Shown here: positions 1 through 9,050 of the stretch, piece after piece | How the letters are laid out: the number at the start of each line of letters is the position of its first letter | Position numbering within the stretch: position 1 is the first letter of the stretch | Source: Clostridiales bacterium | GTDB lineage: Bacteria > Bacillota > Clostridia > Saccharofermentanales > Saccharofermentanaceae | NCBI GenBank assembly: GCA_017961235.1 | Contig: JAGCXQ010000052.1 | Coordinates: forward strand, 1-52,048 | DNA: 52,048 bases | Direction of reading: 5' to 3' | The notes under the pieces: model-generated | Database searches by the model: none | Told to the model about the DNA's origin: nothing | Seen by the model: only the letters and a program-made list of their open reading frames with translations | Translations under genes and position numbers: made by a program

Positions 1-2
1 AT

Positions 3-44
3 TACGGATCGGGTTATCTGCGGGTGACAACGAAGACTAAATGA
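3..44 (+). CDS. prp: C-terminal end of Prp, the L27 processing protease (partial)
   Basis: The open frame entering from the left edge ends with [13 protein letters not shown] and a TGA, 20 bases before the rpmA start. In Firmicutes the gene between rplU and rpmA is prp (ysxB), a cysteine protease that removes the N-terminal extension of L27. The tail fits the usual short basic end of Prp, and the neighbouring L27 carries the matching extension. Only 13 codons are visible, so the call rests mainly on synteny. A second frame is also open here and ends at TAA 38-40. Confidence 0.5.
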   Translation, partial: YGSGYLRVTTKTK

Positions 45-63
45 GAAAATGGAGGGCTTGACC

Positions 64-348
64 ATGTTAAAGATGAATTTGCAACTCTTCGCTCATAAAA
101 AGGGTATGGGTTCGACCAAGAACGGTCGTGACTCTGAATCTAAGCGTCTCGGTGCTAAGAAGGGTGACGGACAGCTGGTAGTTGCCGGTAACATCCTCGT
201 AAGACAGCGCGGCACAAAGATCCACCCGGGTACAAACGTTGGCATCGGTTCCGACGATACACTCTATGCACGTATCGACGGCCATGTTAAGTATGAGCGT
301 ATGGGCCGTGACAAGAAGAAGGTCAGCGTATATCCGGTAGAGCAGTAA
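64..348 (+). CDS. rpmA: 50S ribosomal protein L27, with Prp-cleavable extension
   Basis: 94-residue L27, a large-subunit protein whose N-terminus reaches the peptidyl transferase centre. The start at 64 is chosen because GGAGGG lies at 51-56, about 7 bases upstream. An in-frame ATG at 49 precedes that site and is unlikely. The protein begins [14 protein letters not shown]. In Firmicutes the first residues are removed by Prp between Phe and Ala (here LQLF/AHKKG), exposing the mature basic end. The body with [15 protein letters not shown] and the HPG motif is typical and full length. It lies between prp and obg, the conserved order, and is followed by a strong intrinsic terminator. Confidence 0.97.
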   Translation: MLKMNLQLFAHKKGMGSTKNGRDSESKRLGAKKGDGQLVVAGNILVRQRGTKIHPGTNVGIGSDDTLYARIDGHVKYERMGRDKKKVSVYPVEQ

Positions 349-406
349 TCTCTTACCAGATATTTCAGGGACTTTCCCTTGGTATTGGAAAAGAATTGAT
401 CAAAGG

Positions 407-1763
<1,357 letters not shown>

Positions 1764-1776
1764 TTGCTCAGTATCA

Positions 1777-1784
1777 TGTATAAT
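1777..1784 (+). promoter_or_regulatory. candidate -10 element for the acyltransferase
   Basis: TGTATAAT at 1777-1784 holds a perfect TATAAT at 1779-1784. A TTGACT at 1747-1752 lies 26 bases away, too far for a normal -35. Transcription would start about 7 bases downstream, at the A of the ATG at 1791, implying a leaderless or near-leaderless message. Confidence 0.5.
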
Positions 1785-1790
1785 GAGACT

Positions 1791-2780
1791 ATGAGTAAGT
1801 CAGATCGGAATCATACTATAGATATTTTAAAAGGAATCGCGATCATTCTGGTGCTGATCACTCATTATGAGTGGACAGCAGGCCAGCGGCGTTTCGTGCT
1901 CTTTCCGTATCTGATCAATATGGCGATCCCGATCTTTATGATCATTACGGGATATGTGTACTCGGCATCCCAGGAAAGATCCTGCGGATCCTCAATAGAA
2001 AAAGCATATAGCCTGAAGCGGATCTTCAGGCGGATCGTGCGATATACACTTCCTTTTCTCGTTATTGTTATATGGGAACTTCTGGATCCGAAGATCTCGC
2101 TTTCGTATGCTCCTCTCGATGTCATGAGATGGTGCATCGACGGAACAGTCGGAAAGGGCAGCTACTATTTCCCTGTTATGCTGCAGATGATCTTCCTTTT
2201 CCCTCTGGTATATTTCATTATCGATCGCAAGGGCCCGAAGGGACTCTGGTACTGTCTGATCTTTAATGCCATATATGAGATCCTCGCATGGGCATATTTC
2301 ATAGGTGATGATACCTATAGACTGATCTCCTTCCGATATATCTTCCTGATCGCTTCCGGCGTATATGCATTCAAAGGCTATAAGCTGAAGCTTCCGGTGG
2401 GATTCACGATGAGTATAGCTGGTTCATCCTTCATAACCATACTGACATATTACGGGTATGAGACAAGGATCTTCCACAGTGCCTGGGCATCGACGAGCTT
2501 TCTTTCTTCCATGCTCATCATCCCCCTTATGATCTGGGTCCTTCAGAATGTGAGGATCAGCTTCAAACCGCTCGAGATCCTTGGCCAGGCTTCGTATCAT
2601 ATCTTTCTGGTGCAGATGGTATATTATCTCGGATACTATGAACTTCTCGGGAAAAAGATCTCTTCCACCGCAGGCCATCTGGCTTTAGGCTGTGTGATCT
2701 GTCTTGGCATCGGAACTGCTTTCTACTTCGCGGAGAAACCTCTTCAGAATTGGATACAGGGGAAGATAAAGAAAGCCTAA
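1791..2780 (+). CDS. membrane acyltransferase, acyltransferase-3 family
   Basis: About 329 residues, with some ten hydrophobic segments. It opens with the family signature: NHTIDILKGIAIILVLITH, with the conserved Asp and the catalytic-type His. Such proteins O- or N-acylate surface polysaccharides, peptidoglycan or lipids from the membrane. The substrate cannot be read from sequence. Upstream in-frame starts exist (TTG 1764, ATG 1776), but none has a ribosome binding site. ATG 1791 coincides with the predicted transcription start, so it is preferred. The gene follows obg by 27 bases without a terminator, so read-through from obg is also possible. Confidence 0.8.
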   Translation: MSKSDRNHTIDILKGIAIILVLITHYEWTAGQRRFVLFPYLINMAIPIFMIITGYVYSASQERSCGSSIEKAYSLKRIFRRIVRYTLPFLVIVIWELLDPKISLSYAPLDVMRWCIDGTVGKGSYYFPVMLQMIFLFPLVYFIIDRKGPKGLWYCLIFNAIYEILAWAYFIGDDTYRLISFRYIFLIASGVYAFKGYKLKLPVGFTMSIAGSSFITILTYYGYETRIFHSAWASTSFLSSMLIIPLMIWVLQNVRISFKPLEILGQASYHIFLVQMVYYLGYYELLGKKISSTAGHLALGCVICLGIGTAFYFAEKPLQNWIQGKIKKA

Positions 2781-2797
2781 GACCCTTTTAAACATGA

Positions 2798-2803
2798 TAT
2801 AAT
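2798..2803 (+). promoter_or_regulatory. candidate -10 element for the HD-GYP gene
   Basis: A perfect TATAAT at 2798-2803, directly after the acyltransferase stop, would start transcription near 2810. GGAGGGGG at 2812-2819 then lies in the leader as the ribosome binding site. I see no good -35. Confidence 0.5.
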
Positions 2804-2825
2804 GGCAGTATGGAGGGGGATGTCC

Positions 2826-4556
2826 ATGCTGTTATACTATGAGATCTTACTTGCGCTGTCAGTTCTTTTCTCGCTGATATATGCCTTCATGTGGCACAAG
2901 CATTTTGACGTGAATATCACACTTGTGTTTATTCTTGTCCCGATCGGCATGCTTGCCCACCTTGGAGTAGCAATGTCGGATACTATTGAAGAAGCGCTGT
3001 TTGCGACGAAGGTCAACTACATCACCGGTGTATTTACGATCCTGTTTGTCATGCTGACGATCATGAATCTGTGTCAGCTGAAAGTCCCGAAATTCCTCCG
3101 CGGACTTCTTTCCTGTATCACGATGGCTGTGTATATTCCCGTGCTGACGATCGGAAAGAGCAGCATGTTTTATAAGCACGTCGAGCTGACATCGAAATAT
3201 GGCATTTCGATCCTTACGGAAAAAGAATACGGTGTGATGCATGAAGTCCTTATGCAGTGGATCATGCTGTGCTTCCTGTTCTGTATTGCCGCTCTGATCT
3301 ATAGCCACATCAAGAAAAATGACGTTTCCCATAAGGTCATCTACCTTCTGTTTATCCCGGTTATGGTATCGATGCTCTCTTTCTTTATCGGAAGACTGAT
3401 CACGCAGGATATCGAGCTTCTTCCTGCTTCATATGTTTTTGCCCAGTTCGTCTATCTTCTGATCGCGTATAAGCTCGGTCTTTATGACATCGATGAATCC
3501 GGCATCGAATCTCTGGTGCAGAAGGGAAATACAGCATTTGTTTCGGTCGATTACCGGCTGAATTATCTCGGCTGTAATGAGACTGCAGAGAAGTGGCTTC
3601 CTTTTCTAAAAGAACTCCACGTGGATAAATCGATCAAGAAGCATCCGAAATGTGAGGCGACGATCCTATCGTGGATCCGTGATTTCAATGAAGGAAAGAT
3701 CGATGAGGAGAACCACATCCATTATCACACAGAAGACGGTGAGATGATCCTCCATGTCGATGTCAATCACCTCTATGACGGAAGAAAAAGAAGAGGGTAT
3801 CAGCTGTTTATCACAGATGATACCGCAGATGTGAAAAACATCGAATTCCAGGAGAAATTTAATACTGTTCTGCGCTTCGAAGTAGATCAGAAGACCGAGC
3901 GGATCATGCAGATGAATGACCATCTCCTTATCAGTATGGCGACGATGGTTGAGAGCCGTGATCCCTTTACGGGCGGTCATATCAAGAGAACAAGTGAAGG
4001 TGTGAAGCTCCTGATCGAGCAGATGCAGAAGGATCCCGAGCTGACACTGTCGAAGAAATTCTGCCAGTGTATGATCAAGGCAGCGCCTATGCATGATATC
4101 GGAAAGATCGCAGTACCGGATTCGGTACTGCTGAAGCCGGGACGGTATGAGCCGGAAGAATATGAGATCATGAAGTCCCATTCGGCGGAGGGCGCACGTG
4201 TCGTGCATGAGATACTGAAGGACACGGACGATGAAGAGTTCCGCCGTATCGCGGTCAACGTGGCACACTATCATCATGAGAGATGGGATGGAAAAGGCTA
4301 TCCGGAAAAGATCTCGGAACATGATATCCCGCTGGAGGCGAGGATCATGGCGATCGCTGACGTGTATGATGCGCTCGTAAGTAAACGTGTATATAAAGAG
4401 AAGATGCCATTTGAAAAAGCGGATGCGATCATCCTGGAGGGCATGGGAACGCAGTTTGATCCGTCACTGGAAAAATACTATATCGCCGCGCGTCCGGCGC
4501 TGGAAGAATACTATAAAAGCCAGCTGAATGAAGATGCAACTCAGACAGGTGAATAG
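2826..4556 (+). CDS. membrane HD-GYP protein, probable cyclic-di-GMP phosphodiesterase
   Basis: 576 residues. The N-terminal ~215 residues form about seven membrane segments, resembling the 7TM sensor region of some histidine kinases. A PAS-like linker follows (about 230-350), then an HD-GYP domain. The metal and catalytic motifs are intact: HDIGK beginning at residue 423, the HHERWDGKGYP block with GYP at 491-493, and a preceding GGHIKR helix. Intact HD-GYP domains hydrolyse c-di-GMP to pGpG or GMP. The start at 2826 is 9 bases after GGAGG at 2812-2816; upstream in-frame ATGs at 2802 and 2820 fit poorly. No GGDEF partner is in the window. The sensed signal is unknown. Confidence 0.88.
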   Translation: MLLYYEILLALSVLFSLIYAFMWHKHFDVNITLVFILVPIGMLAHLGVAMSDTIEEALFATKVNYITGVFTILFVMLTIMNLCQLKVPKFLRGLLSCITMAVYIPVLTIGKSSMFYKHVELTSKYGISILTEKEYGVMHEVLMQWIMLCFLFCIAALIYSHIKKNDVSHKVIYLLFIPVMVSMLSFFIGRLITQDIELLPASYVFAQFVYLLIAYKLGLYDIDESGIESLVQKGNTAFVSVDYRLNYLGCNETAEKWLPFLKELHVDKSIKKHPKCEATILSWIRDFNEGKIDEENHIHYHTEDGEMILHVDVNHLYDGRKRRGYQLFITDDTADVKNIEFQEKFNTVLRFEVDQKTERIMQMNDHLLISMATMVESRDPFTGGHIKRTSEGVKLLIEQMQKDPELTLSKKFCQCMIKAAPMHDIGKIAVPDSVLLKPGRYEPEEYEIMKSHSAEGARVVHEILKDTDDEEFRRIAVNVAHYHHERWDGKGYPEKISEHDIPLEARIMAIADVYDALVSKRVYKEKMPFEKADAIILEGMGTQFDPSLEKYYIAARPALEEYYKSQLNEDATQTGE

Positions 4557-4620
4557 GGAAAAACGGATAAATTATTAAGAAAAAAACCTGCCTGTCACAA
4601 TTACGATTTCATCTTTTTAG

Positions 4621-4632
4621 TTTGTTAACAAA
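4621..4632. repeat. 12-bp perfect palindrome
   Basis: TTTGTTAACAAA is a perfect palindrome in an AT-rich stretch about 70 bases upstream of the short locus at 4701. It could be an operator, but no regulator can be named. Confidence 0.4.
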
Positions 4633-4700
4633 TGAGCCATAGTCCATACACTTTTCTTTTTTAGAATAAAGCCATAGAAAGAACAAAGGAGGACAGACCG

Positions 4701-4787
4701 ATGCAGGACGAACATACAACTCAGGCGATGGGGTCTGTTGAATCCTCCCGTTGCTTGAGTGAAGAGTCAGATAGAGTTTCTCTCTAA
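4701..4787 (+). CDS. 28-residue small protein or leader peptide
   Basis: ATG at 4701 is preceded by a near-perfect ribosome binding site, AAAGGAGG at 4685-4692, 8 bases away. The ORF runs 28 codons to TAA at 4785-4787, starting MQDEHTTQAM and ending EESDRVSL. It is hydrophilic, without a membrane segment or signal peptide. An intrinsic terminator follows 41 bases later, so it forms a self-contained transcription unit. I do not recognise the peptide. The same bases can fold so that the ribosome binding site is paired, so either the peptide or the RNA may be the product. Confidence 0.5.
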   Translation: MQDEHTTQAMGSVESSRCLSEESDRVSL

Positions 4788-4828
4788 AGTTTTGAGTTTG
4801 TAAAAGTCCATAAGGACTAAAGAATATC

Positions 4829-4862
4829 CCCTCAAGGTGAAAGGCCTTGAGGGTTTTCTTTG
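4829..4862 (+). terminator. intrinsic terminator of the short locus
   Basis: CCCTCAAGG at 4829-4837 pairs perfectly with CCTTGAGGG at 4845-4853 around a 7-base loop, followed by TTTTCTTTG. Confidence 0.88.
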
Positions 4863-4902
4863 TTAAGAGATATTCAGCAGATCATTTGTTGTCCGAATAA
4901 TG

Positions 4903-4939
4903 AAAAGGAGCGGTCTCATTGTTTTGAGACAGCCCCTTT
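4903..4939 (-). terminator. intrinsic terminator after the lipoprotein gene
   Basis: On the minus strand a 14-position stem (one mismatch, one G-U pair) with a loop of about eight bases ends in TTTT. It lies 44 bases past the lipoprotein stop. Confidence 0.8.
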
Positions 4940-4982
4940 CTTTGATCATTTGGTTGATTAATCGATCTAAGCTGAAATCAGA

Positions 4983-5441
4983 TTAGATACCGAGCTTACT
5001 TGCGAGCTCTTTCGCTGTTTTTACAGCATCTGCACCGGAAGCAGAAATGGAAAGGAACATATCTCCGGACTGGACAGTCGCAGCGTACAGTTTGTCCTCC
5101 TTGGATACTACGAGCTTGCCGCTGCTCTTCTTAACATCGGCACCCAGCCCCTCAAGAGCCTCGATACCTTCGGTAGCCATTTCATAAGCCTTCTTTGCAT
5201 CATCTGACTTCTCAGCGATGACATATGTTACTTCAAGTGTGTTATCCGCGTTTTTAACTTCATACTGCTCTTTGGCGCCGTCTCCGCCACCAAGATCTTC
5301 GACAGTCAGGCCAACTTCTTCACAAGCCTTCTTGAAGTCGTCAACGGATACTTTCTTCGCGCTCTTCTTACATGCTGCCATTGCAAGAGCCATAGCGCCT
5401 ACCATAACGATAGCAGCAACTTTTTTCATTGTTGTCTTCAT
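4983..5441 (-). CDS. small secreted lipoprotein of unknown function
   Basis: 152 residues. A lysine-rich start and hydrophobic core lead to the lipobox LAMAAC, with the lipidated Cys at residue 24. The mature part is a small acidic, lysine-rich domain (about 125 residues) that looks like a compact alpha/beta fold. It contains no enzyme motif I recognise. It is exposed outside the membrane. GAGGAG lies 8 bases before the ATG. It has its own consensus promoter, a hairpin at the extreme 5' end of the message and its own terminator, so it is a one-gene unit that is probably well expressed. Confidence 0.85.
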   Translation of the reverse strand: MKTTMKKVAAIVMVGAMALAMAACKKSAKKVSVDDFKKACEEVGLTVEDLGGGDGAKEQYEVKNADNTLEVTYVIAEKSDDAKKAYEMATEGIEALEGLGADVKKSSGKLVVSKEDKLYAATVQSGDMFLSISASGADAVKTAKELASKLGI

Positions 5442-5469
5442 AACGTTTATCTCCTCAATACTTTCGTTG

Positions 5470-5502
5470 TTTCAGTACATTTTCGTGTTTCATGTACTGA
5501 AA
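5470..5502 (-). repeat. 11-bp perfect inverted repeat at the lipoprotein transcription start
   Basis: TTTCAGTACAT (5470-5480) and ATGTACTGAAA (5492-5502) are perfect inverted arms 11 bases apart. The predicted transcription start (about 5499) falls in the first transcribed arm, so the RNA would begin with this hairpin. It could act as an operator over the start site or as a 5' stabilising stem-loop. Confidence 0.75.
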
Positions 5503-5505
5503 AGA

Positions 5506-5534
5506 ATGATACCCATGTGTGTCACATATGTCAA
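5506..5534 (-). promoter_or_regulatory. sigma-A type promoter of the lipoprotein gene
   Basis: Read on the minus strand, TTGACA (5529-5534), a 17-base spacer and TATCAT (5506-5511). The -35 is perfect and the -10 matches 5 of 6. Confidence 0.85.
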
Positions 5535-5609
5535 TTTAATTCGATATTTTCTATTTTTTCACACAAAAATGCGATATTTCTTTTCATACTTTCAGAGAAT
5601 TACCGAATG

Positions 5610-5646
5610 AAAAGAAGGAGCCGGTCCTCTTGGAACCGGCTCCTTC
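5610..5646 (-). terminator. intrinsic terminator after the FtsX permease
   Basis: GAAGGAGCCGGT (5614-5625) and ACCGGCTCCTTC (5635-5646) form a perfect 12-bp stem. On the minus strand it is followed by TTTT. Confidence 0.88.
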
Positions 5647-5668
5647 TGATTATATGAAGTTCAGAAAA

Positions 5669-8017
5669 TTACTCTTCCTTCAGGATGCGTACCGGGTCAA
5701 GCTTGCTGATGGATCTGGAATTCAGGAAGCTTGTGACGGTAGCGCAGGTGATGATGATCGCTGCGGTGACGAGGAACCATATCGGATTCATCGTCAGATT
5801 CGACTTCGCGATACCGAAAGAGGAAAGGCCGATGGACATCATCGTGTCATTCAGTAAGATCTGAAGGACAAATCCTGTGAGCACACCAATGACCACGATC
5901 GGAAGCGTGCTCATGATCATTCTGCGGACCAGCTCTCCGGAAGTGTAGCCGATGGCTTTGCTGACACCAAGCTCGGATCTTTCTCTGATGATCTGCGATC
6001 TTGTAAGGAGGATCTCGGTCAGGATAACGACGAAGCATGTCAGGGCAATGAAGATAAAGCAGATGGCACTCATTGCCATAACCAGAGTATCGATGGTCGA
6101 TCCGATAAGATCGTCAACTAAAAGGAAGGAATCCATAGGATATCTGCTGTTCCATTCCCTCTGGAAATCCTTTACCGAGGTCCCGTCCTTAAGATAGACC
6201 ATACAGGTGGAAAACTTGTGCTCCGGGTTGAATCTTGCAGCACCTTCGCTACTCATCAGGGCTTTATTTCCCATATTGTTGATCTTCTGATCGATGCCGC
6301 AGACTGTATAAGATACGGGCTCTCCGCTCTTAGGAGATATGACAGTGACGACATCACCGATCTTCACATCAAGCTTATCCATATTGACCGTGGTCAGTAC
6401 GATCTCATTTCCATTCTGTGGCAGGTGACCTTCGAGAAGGAACTCATACTGAAGTGCTTCCAGATCATCATAGACATCGACGCCCAGAGAAACATTCTTG
6501 GTAGCGGACTTTACTTCTATATTCATATATCCATTCTGTAGAAGTATCCGTTCAACGCGTGGATCATTCTGAAGCTCGGAAACTACTTCCGGATGAATCG
6601 AACAGTCACACTGAACGTCAGCTGCCTCGAATCCGACCAGCTTCAGAAGATGATCCTGATTCAGGGCGAAGTTCTGATAGATCGTAAATCCCTGCAGGCT
6701 GGCAAATGTCAGAAGTGCGATGATCAGGGCGATAAAGATGCTCTTTTTCGGCTTGCCGAAGATCTGCTTTCCGGAAAGAGCGAGATTCATCGGAAGGGAA
6801 CTTCTGTCCAGTGCGAAGCGGTTCTTCTTGAAGTTGTGGTTGGAGATGCCGGACCGCAATGACTCAAGGACAGTCAGTTTCTTGTAGCTTCGGGAGGCGA
6901 TGAGTGTCCCGAGAAATACCAGGAGCGGAATACTGATCAGAGTCGCGATAAGAGCCGGGATGCATACGCCGGAGAATCCGGAAAGACCCATCAGCATCCC
7001 TTCAAGAGAGTTTAGCGGTGTGGTGATCAGAAACCCTGTTGCCAGGGCCAGGATCGTCGCGACTACACAGATAAGCATCTCTTCTAAAATGCAGGCTCTT
7101 CTGAGTTCTTTTGCCGTATAGCCGTTCGCCTGAAGAAGGCCGATATTCTGGATATTCAGTTCGATGAAGTTCTTGATCGAGAAGTACATGATGATCACGG
7201 CAAGTCCGACCAGAACAAGGGTGAAAAGAAGTACGATCGCGGAAGCGATATTGGCGGTGGCCAGTGTTGCCGTTTCCATCAGCGGACGGGCAACCGTAAC
7301 AGGTGTCGTCATTCCGTCAAAAAGATGCTGAACTTCTTTGTCGTATGTATCGATATCCACACCTTCTTTGACTTTGCAGTTGATAAATGTTCCGACGAGC
7401 TCTGGATTGATTGTTGAAGCAATATCCTCGAAAACGTTATGGCTGATAATACAATAATACCCGGTAACGTTCATGGGAGTGGCAAAAAACAGATGCTCGA
7501 GGTAGCCCTTGACTGTGAAAGCATGATCTGTACCGCCGGTAAGGATGTGGAAAGACTCGCCGGTCTTGATGGTTCCCTTGAGAAAATACGGAAGGACGAT
7601 CTCGTCATCTTTCAGATCTTTATACTCTTCCGGAAAAGCATTCAGGTAAGTCGGGCAGCTGCTGTCCGCGAGGAAGAACTGATAAGAGACAGCATCCTCC
7701 TTCGGATTGCTTCCGTAGTAATAATCTCCTACATAGTTGGCGACCGGAATCGAATCGACCATCTGTGTTCCCGGGAGGTTTTCGATCTTTTGGATCGCGT
7801 TATCCAGATCTTTCTCGATCTCAGGTGTGGTAAAGATTACAAGATCAGATACATGATACTTCTCGTCATTTTCTTTGATGGCACCGTTTCCGGAGAGCAT
7901 CAGCGAGAGACTGCAGAAGAGAAGAAGCGCTGCCAGGTAGATCAGGACAAAGAGGATCGCGACCTCACCCTTATGCTTCTTGAGATTATGTTTTGCAATG
8001 AAATAATGTGAATACAT
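5669..8017 (-). CDS. ABC transporter permease with two FtsX domains
   Basis: 782-residue membrane protein. One N-terminal membrane segment (about 18-42) is followed by an extracellular domain of about 190 residues and three membrane segments. The same pattern then repeats (segment near 425-445, second extracellular domain, three C-terminal segments). This doubled FtsX/MacB layout is typical of permeases for peptide antibiotics or lipoproteins. It ends ISKLDPVRILKEE, a common FtsX tail. Its start follows the ATPase stop by 3 bases, so both subunits are one operon. The substrate is not deducible; resistance or cell-envelope stress export is an inference from the nearby two-component system. Confidence 0.9.
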   Translation of the reverse strand: MYSHYFIAKHNLKKHKGEVAILFVLIYLAALLLFCSLSLMLSGNGAIKENDEKYHVSDLVIFTTPEIEKDLDNAIQKIENLPGTQMVDSIPVANYVGDYYYGSNPKEDAVSYQFFLADSSCPTYLNAFPEEYKDLKDDEIVLPYFLKGTIKTGESFHILTGGTDHAFTVKGYLEHLFFATPMNVTGYYCIISHNVFEDIASTINPELVGTFINCKVKEGVDIDTYDKEVQHLFDGMTTPVTVARPLMETATLATANIASAIVLLFTLVLVGLAVIIMYFSIKNFIELNIQNIGLLQANGYTAKELRRACILEEMLICVVATILALATGFLITTPLNSLEGMLMGLSGFSGVCIPALIATLISIPLLVFLGTLIASRSYKKLTVLESLRSGISNHNFKKNRFALDRSSLPMNLALSGKQIFGKPKKSIFIALIIALLTFASLQGFTIYQNFALNQDHLLKLVGFEAADVQCDCSIHPEVVSELQNDPRVERILLQNGYMNIEVKSATKNVSLGVDVYDDLEALQYEFLLEGHLPQNGNEIVLTTVNMDKLDVKIGDVVTVISPKSGEPVSYTVCGIDQKINNMGNKALMSSEGAARFNPEHKFSTCMVYLKDGTSVKDFQREWNSRYPMDSFLLVDDLIGSTIDTLVMAMSAICFIFIALTCFVVILTEILLTRSQIIRERSELGVSKAIGYTSGELVRRMIMSTLPIVVIGVLTGFVLQILLNDTMMSIGLSSFGIAKSNLTMNPIWFLVTAAIIITCATVTSFLNSRSISKLDPVRILKEE

Positions 8018-8020
8018 ATC

Positions 8021-8839
8021 TTACCACCCCATGTTATTCAGAAATGCCCGAAGTGCGATATGACGTTCTTTGTCCGGGCCGCTATACGGTGTCAGCTCGA
8101 TCTCGTCGCAGATCACGCCATCGCGAAGGTAGAGGATGCGGTTTCCGCGCTCAGCGGCGGCGATGGTGTGCGTGACCATGACGATGCTCTGACCTCTGTT
8201 ATTCATCTCGGTGAGTACATCCAGAACGGCATTGGTGTTCTGGGAGTTAAGAGCTCCTGTAGGCTCATCCGCGAAAAGCACTTCCGGCTCATTAATAACG
8301 GATCTTACAAGAGCGACTCGCTGCTGCTCACCACCGCTTAACTGGTTCGGGAACTTGCCGTAACTTTTCTCATCGAGGCCGACCTGGGCAAGGAGCTTCT
8401 TGGCCTTGGCGGCGAGTTCTTTTCGATTCTTATGCTTGAGAAGACCGCTGACCATGATATTGTCGAGGACGCTCATCGTGTCGTTTAAGTAGTTCTGCTG
8501 GAAAACAAATCCGCAGTGGTTTCTTCTGAAGAGAGCGAGCTTGTCGTTATTGTATTTGGAGATCTCTTCGCCGCCGTAGGAGATTCGTCCGAGGCTCGGG
8601 CGGTCCATGCCGGAGAGGGCATACATGAGAGTGGATTTACCTGCACCGGAGTCTCCCATAATGACCGTGAAGTCTCCTTTTCTGATCTGGATATTCAGAT
8701 TCTTCAGTACATGCTGCTGGATCGAGTCGTTGCTAAAGGTCTTGCAGAGATCTTTTGCCTCAAGGATCACTTCCTTTGTGTTGAGCGATTCTACTTCCTG
8801 CATATTCGCTGTATTTTTTGTTTGCATTGTCGTCTGCAT
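8021..8839 (-). CDS. ABC transporter ATPase of the MacB/BceA class
   Basis: 272 residues. Walker A is GDSGAGKST (62-70), the Q loop is FQQN, the signature is LSGGEQQR, Walker B is VLFADEP and the H loop is VTHT. Sequence around the motifs places it with ATPases that drive FtsX-type permeases such as BceAB, LolDE and MacB. The first ~25 residues are polar and rich in Thr and Gln, longer than usual. AGGAG lies 8 bases before ATG 8839. It is the first gene of a two-gene operon. One AAAAGCACT repeat lies inside it (8274). Confidence 0.95.
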   Translation of the reverse strand: MQTTMQTKNTANMQEVESLNTKEVILEAKDLCKTFSNDSIQQHVLKNLNIQIRKGDFTVIMGDSGAGKSTLMYALSGMDRPSLGRISYGGEEISKYNNDKLALFRRNHCGFVFQQNYLNDTMSVLDNIMVSGLLKHKNRKELAAKAKKLLAQVGLDEKSYGKFPNQLSGGEQQRVALVRSVINEPEVLFADEPTGALNSQNTNAVLDVLTEMNNRGQSIVMVTHTIAAAERGNRILYLRDGVICDEIELTPYSGPDKERHIALRAFLNNMGW

Positions 8840-8948
8840 TTTCGTGTCTCCTTTAAAATGATGTGTTTTTCAGGTACTTGCCGGAGCGTCCGCCGGCTTT
8901 CTTTTCGATCTTACGATTTTAGTGTAGAACTTCTCTCCGGAGAATGCT

Positions 8949-8990
8949 TTACACAAATCTTGTGCAATTCTTAACTGATTCTTACACGAA
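8949..8990. promoter_or_regulatory. direct repeats suited to an OmpR-type regulator
   Basis: TTCTTA occurs at 8968-8973 and 8979-8984, an 11-base period. TTACACAAA at 8949 and TTACACGAA at 8982 are 33 bases apart, three times 11. One-turn direct repeats are the usual sites of OmpR/PhoB-family regulators. The site lies upstream of the minus-strand ABC operon, and an OmpR-family regulator is encoded 1 kb away. Confidence 0.45.
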
Positions 8991-9012
8991 GAAAATGCGC
9001 TTGGTTTCGTTG

Positions 9013-9018
9013 TATAAT
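9013..9018 (+). promoter_or_regulatory. candidate -10 element for the PHP gene
   Basis: A perfect TATAAT 32 bases before the PHP start. No convincing -35 at the right spacing was found. Confidence 0.4.
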
Positions 9019-9050
9019 AGAGAAGTAATTTTGACCGTGGGGATGAAGGA

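Larger units (their letters stand above)
4685..4862 (+). ncRNA. candidate structured short RNA with its own terminator
   Basis: ACAGACC (4693-4699) and GGTCTGT (4730s) can pair perfectly over 7 bp, and the GGAGG just before can pair with CCTCC just after, with a small bulge. This places the ribosome binding site and ATG of the short ORF at the base and loop of a stem. Downstream come ATAGAG/CTCTCT, then AGTCC/GGACT (4805-4809 with 4814-4818), then a strong terminator. It matches no riboswitch or standard housekeeping RNA that I can recognise. It may be a regulatory RNA, or the folded message of the 28-residue peptide. Confidence 0.45.

Noticed and set aside
4685..4862. Known riboswitch, 6S, SRP or tmRNA
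   Set aside because: I compared it from memory with the conserved cores of these RNAs and found no match; it is listed only as a candidate structured RNA.
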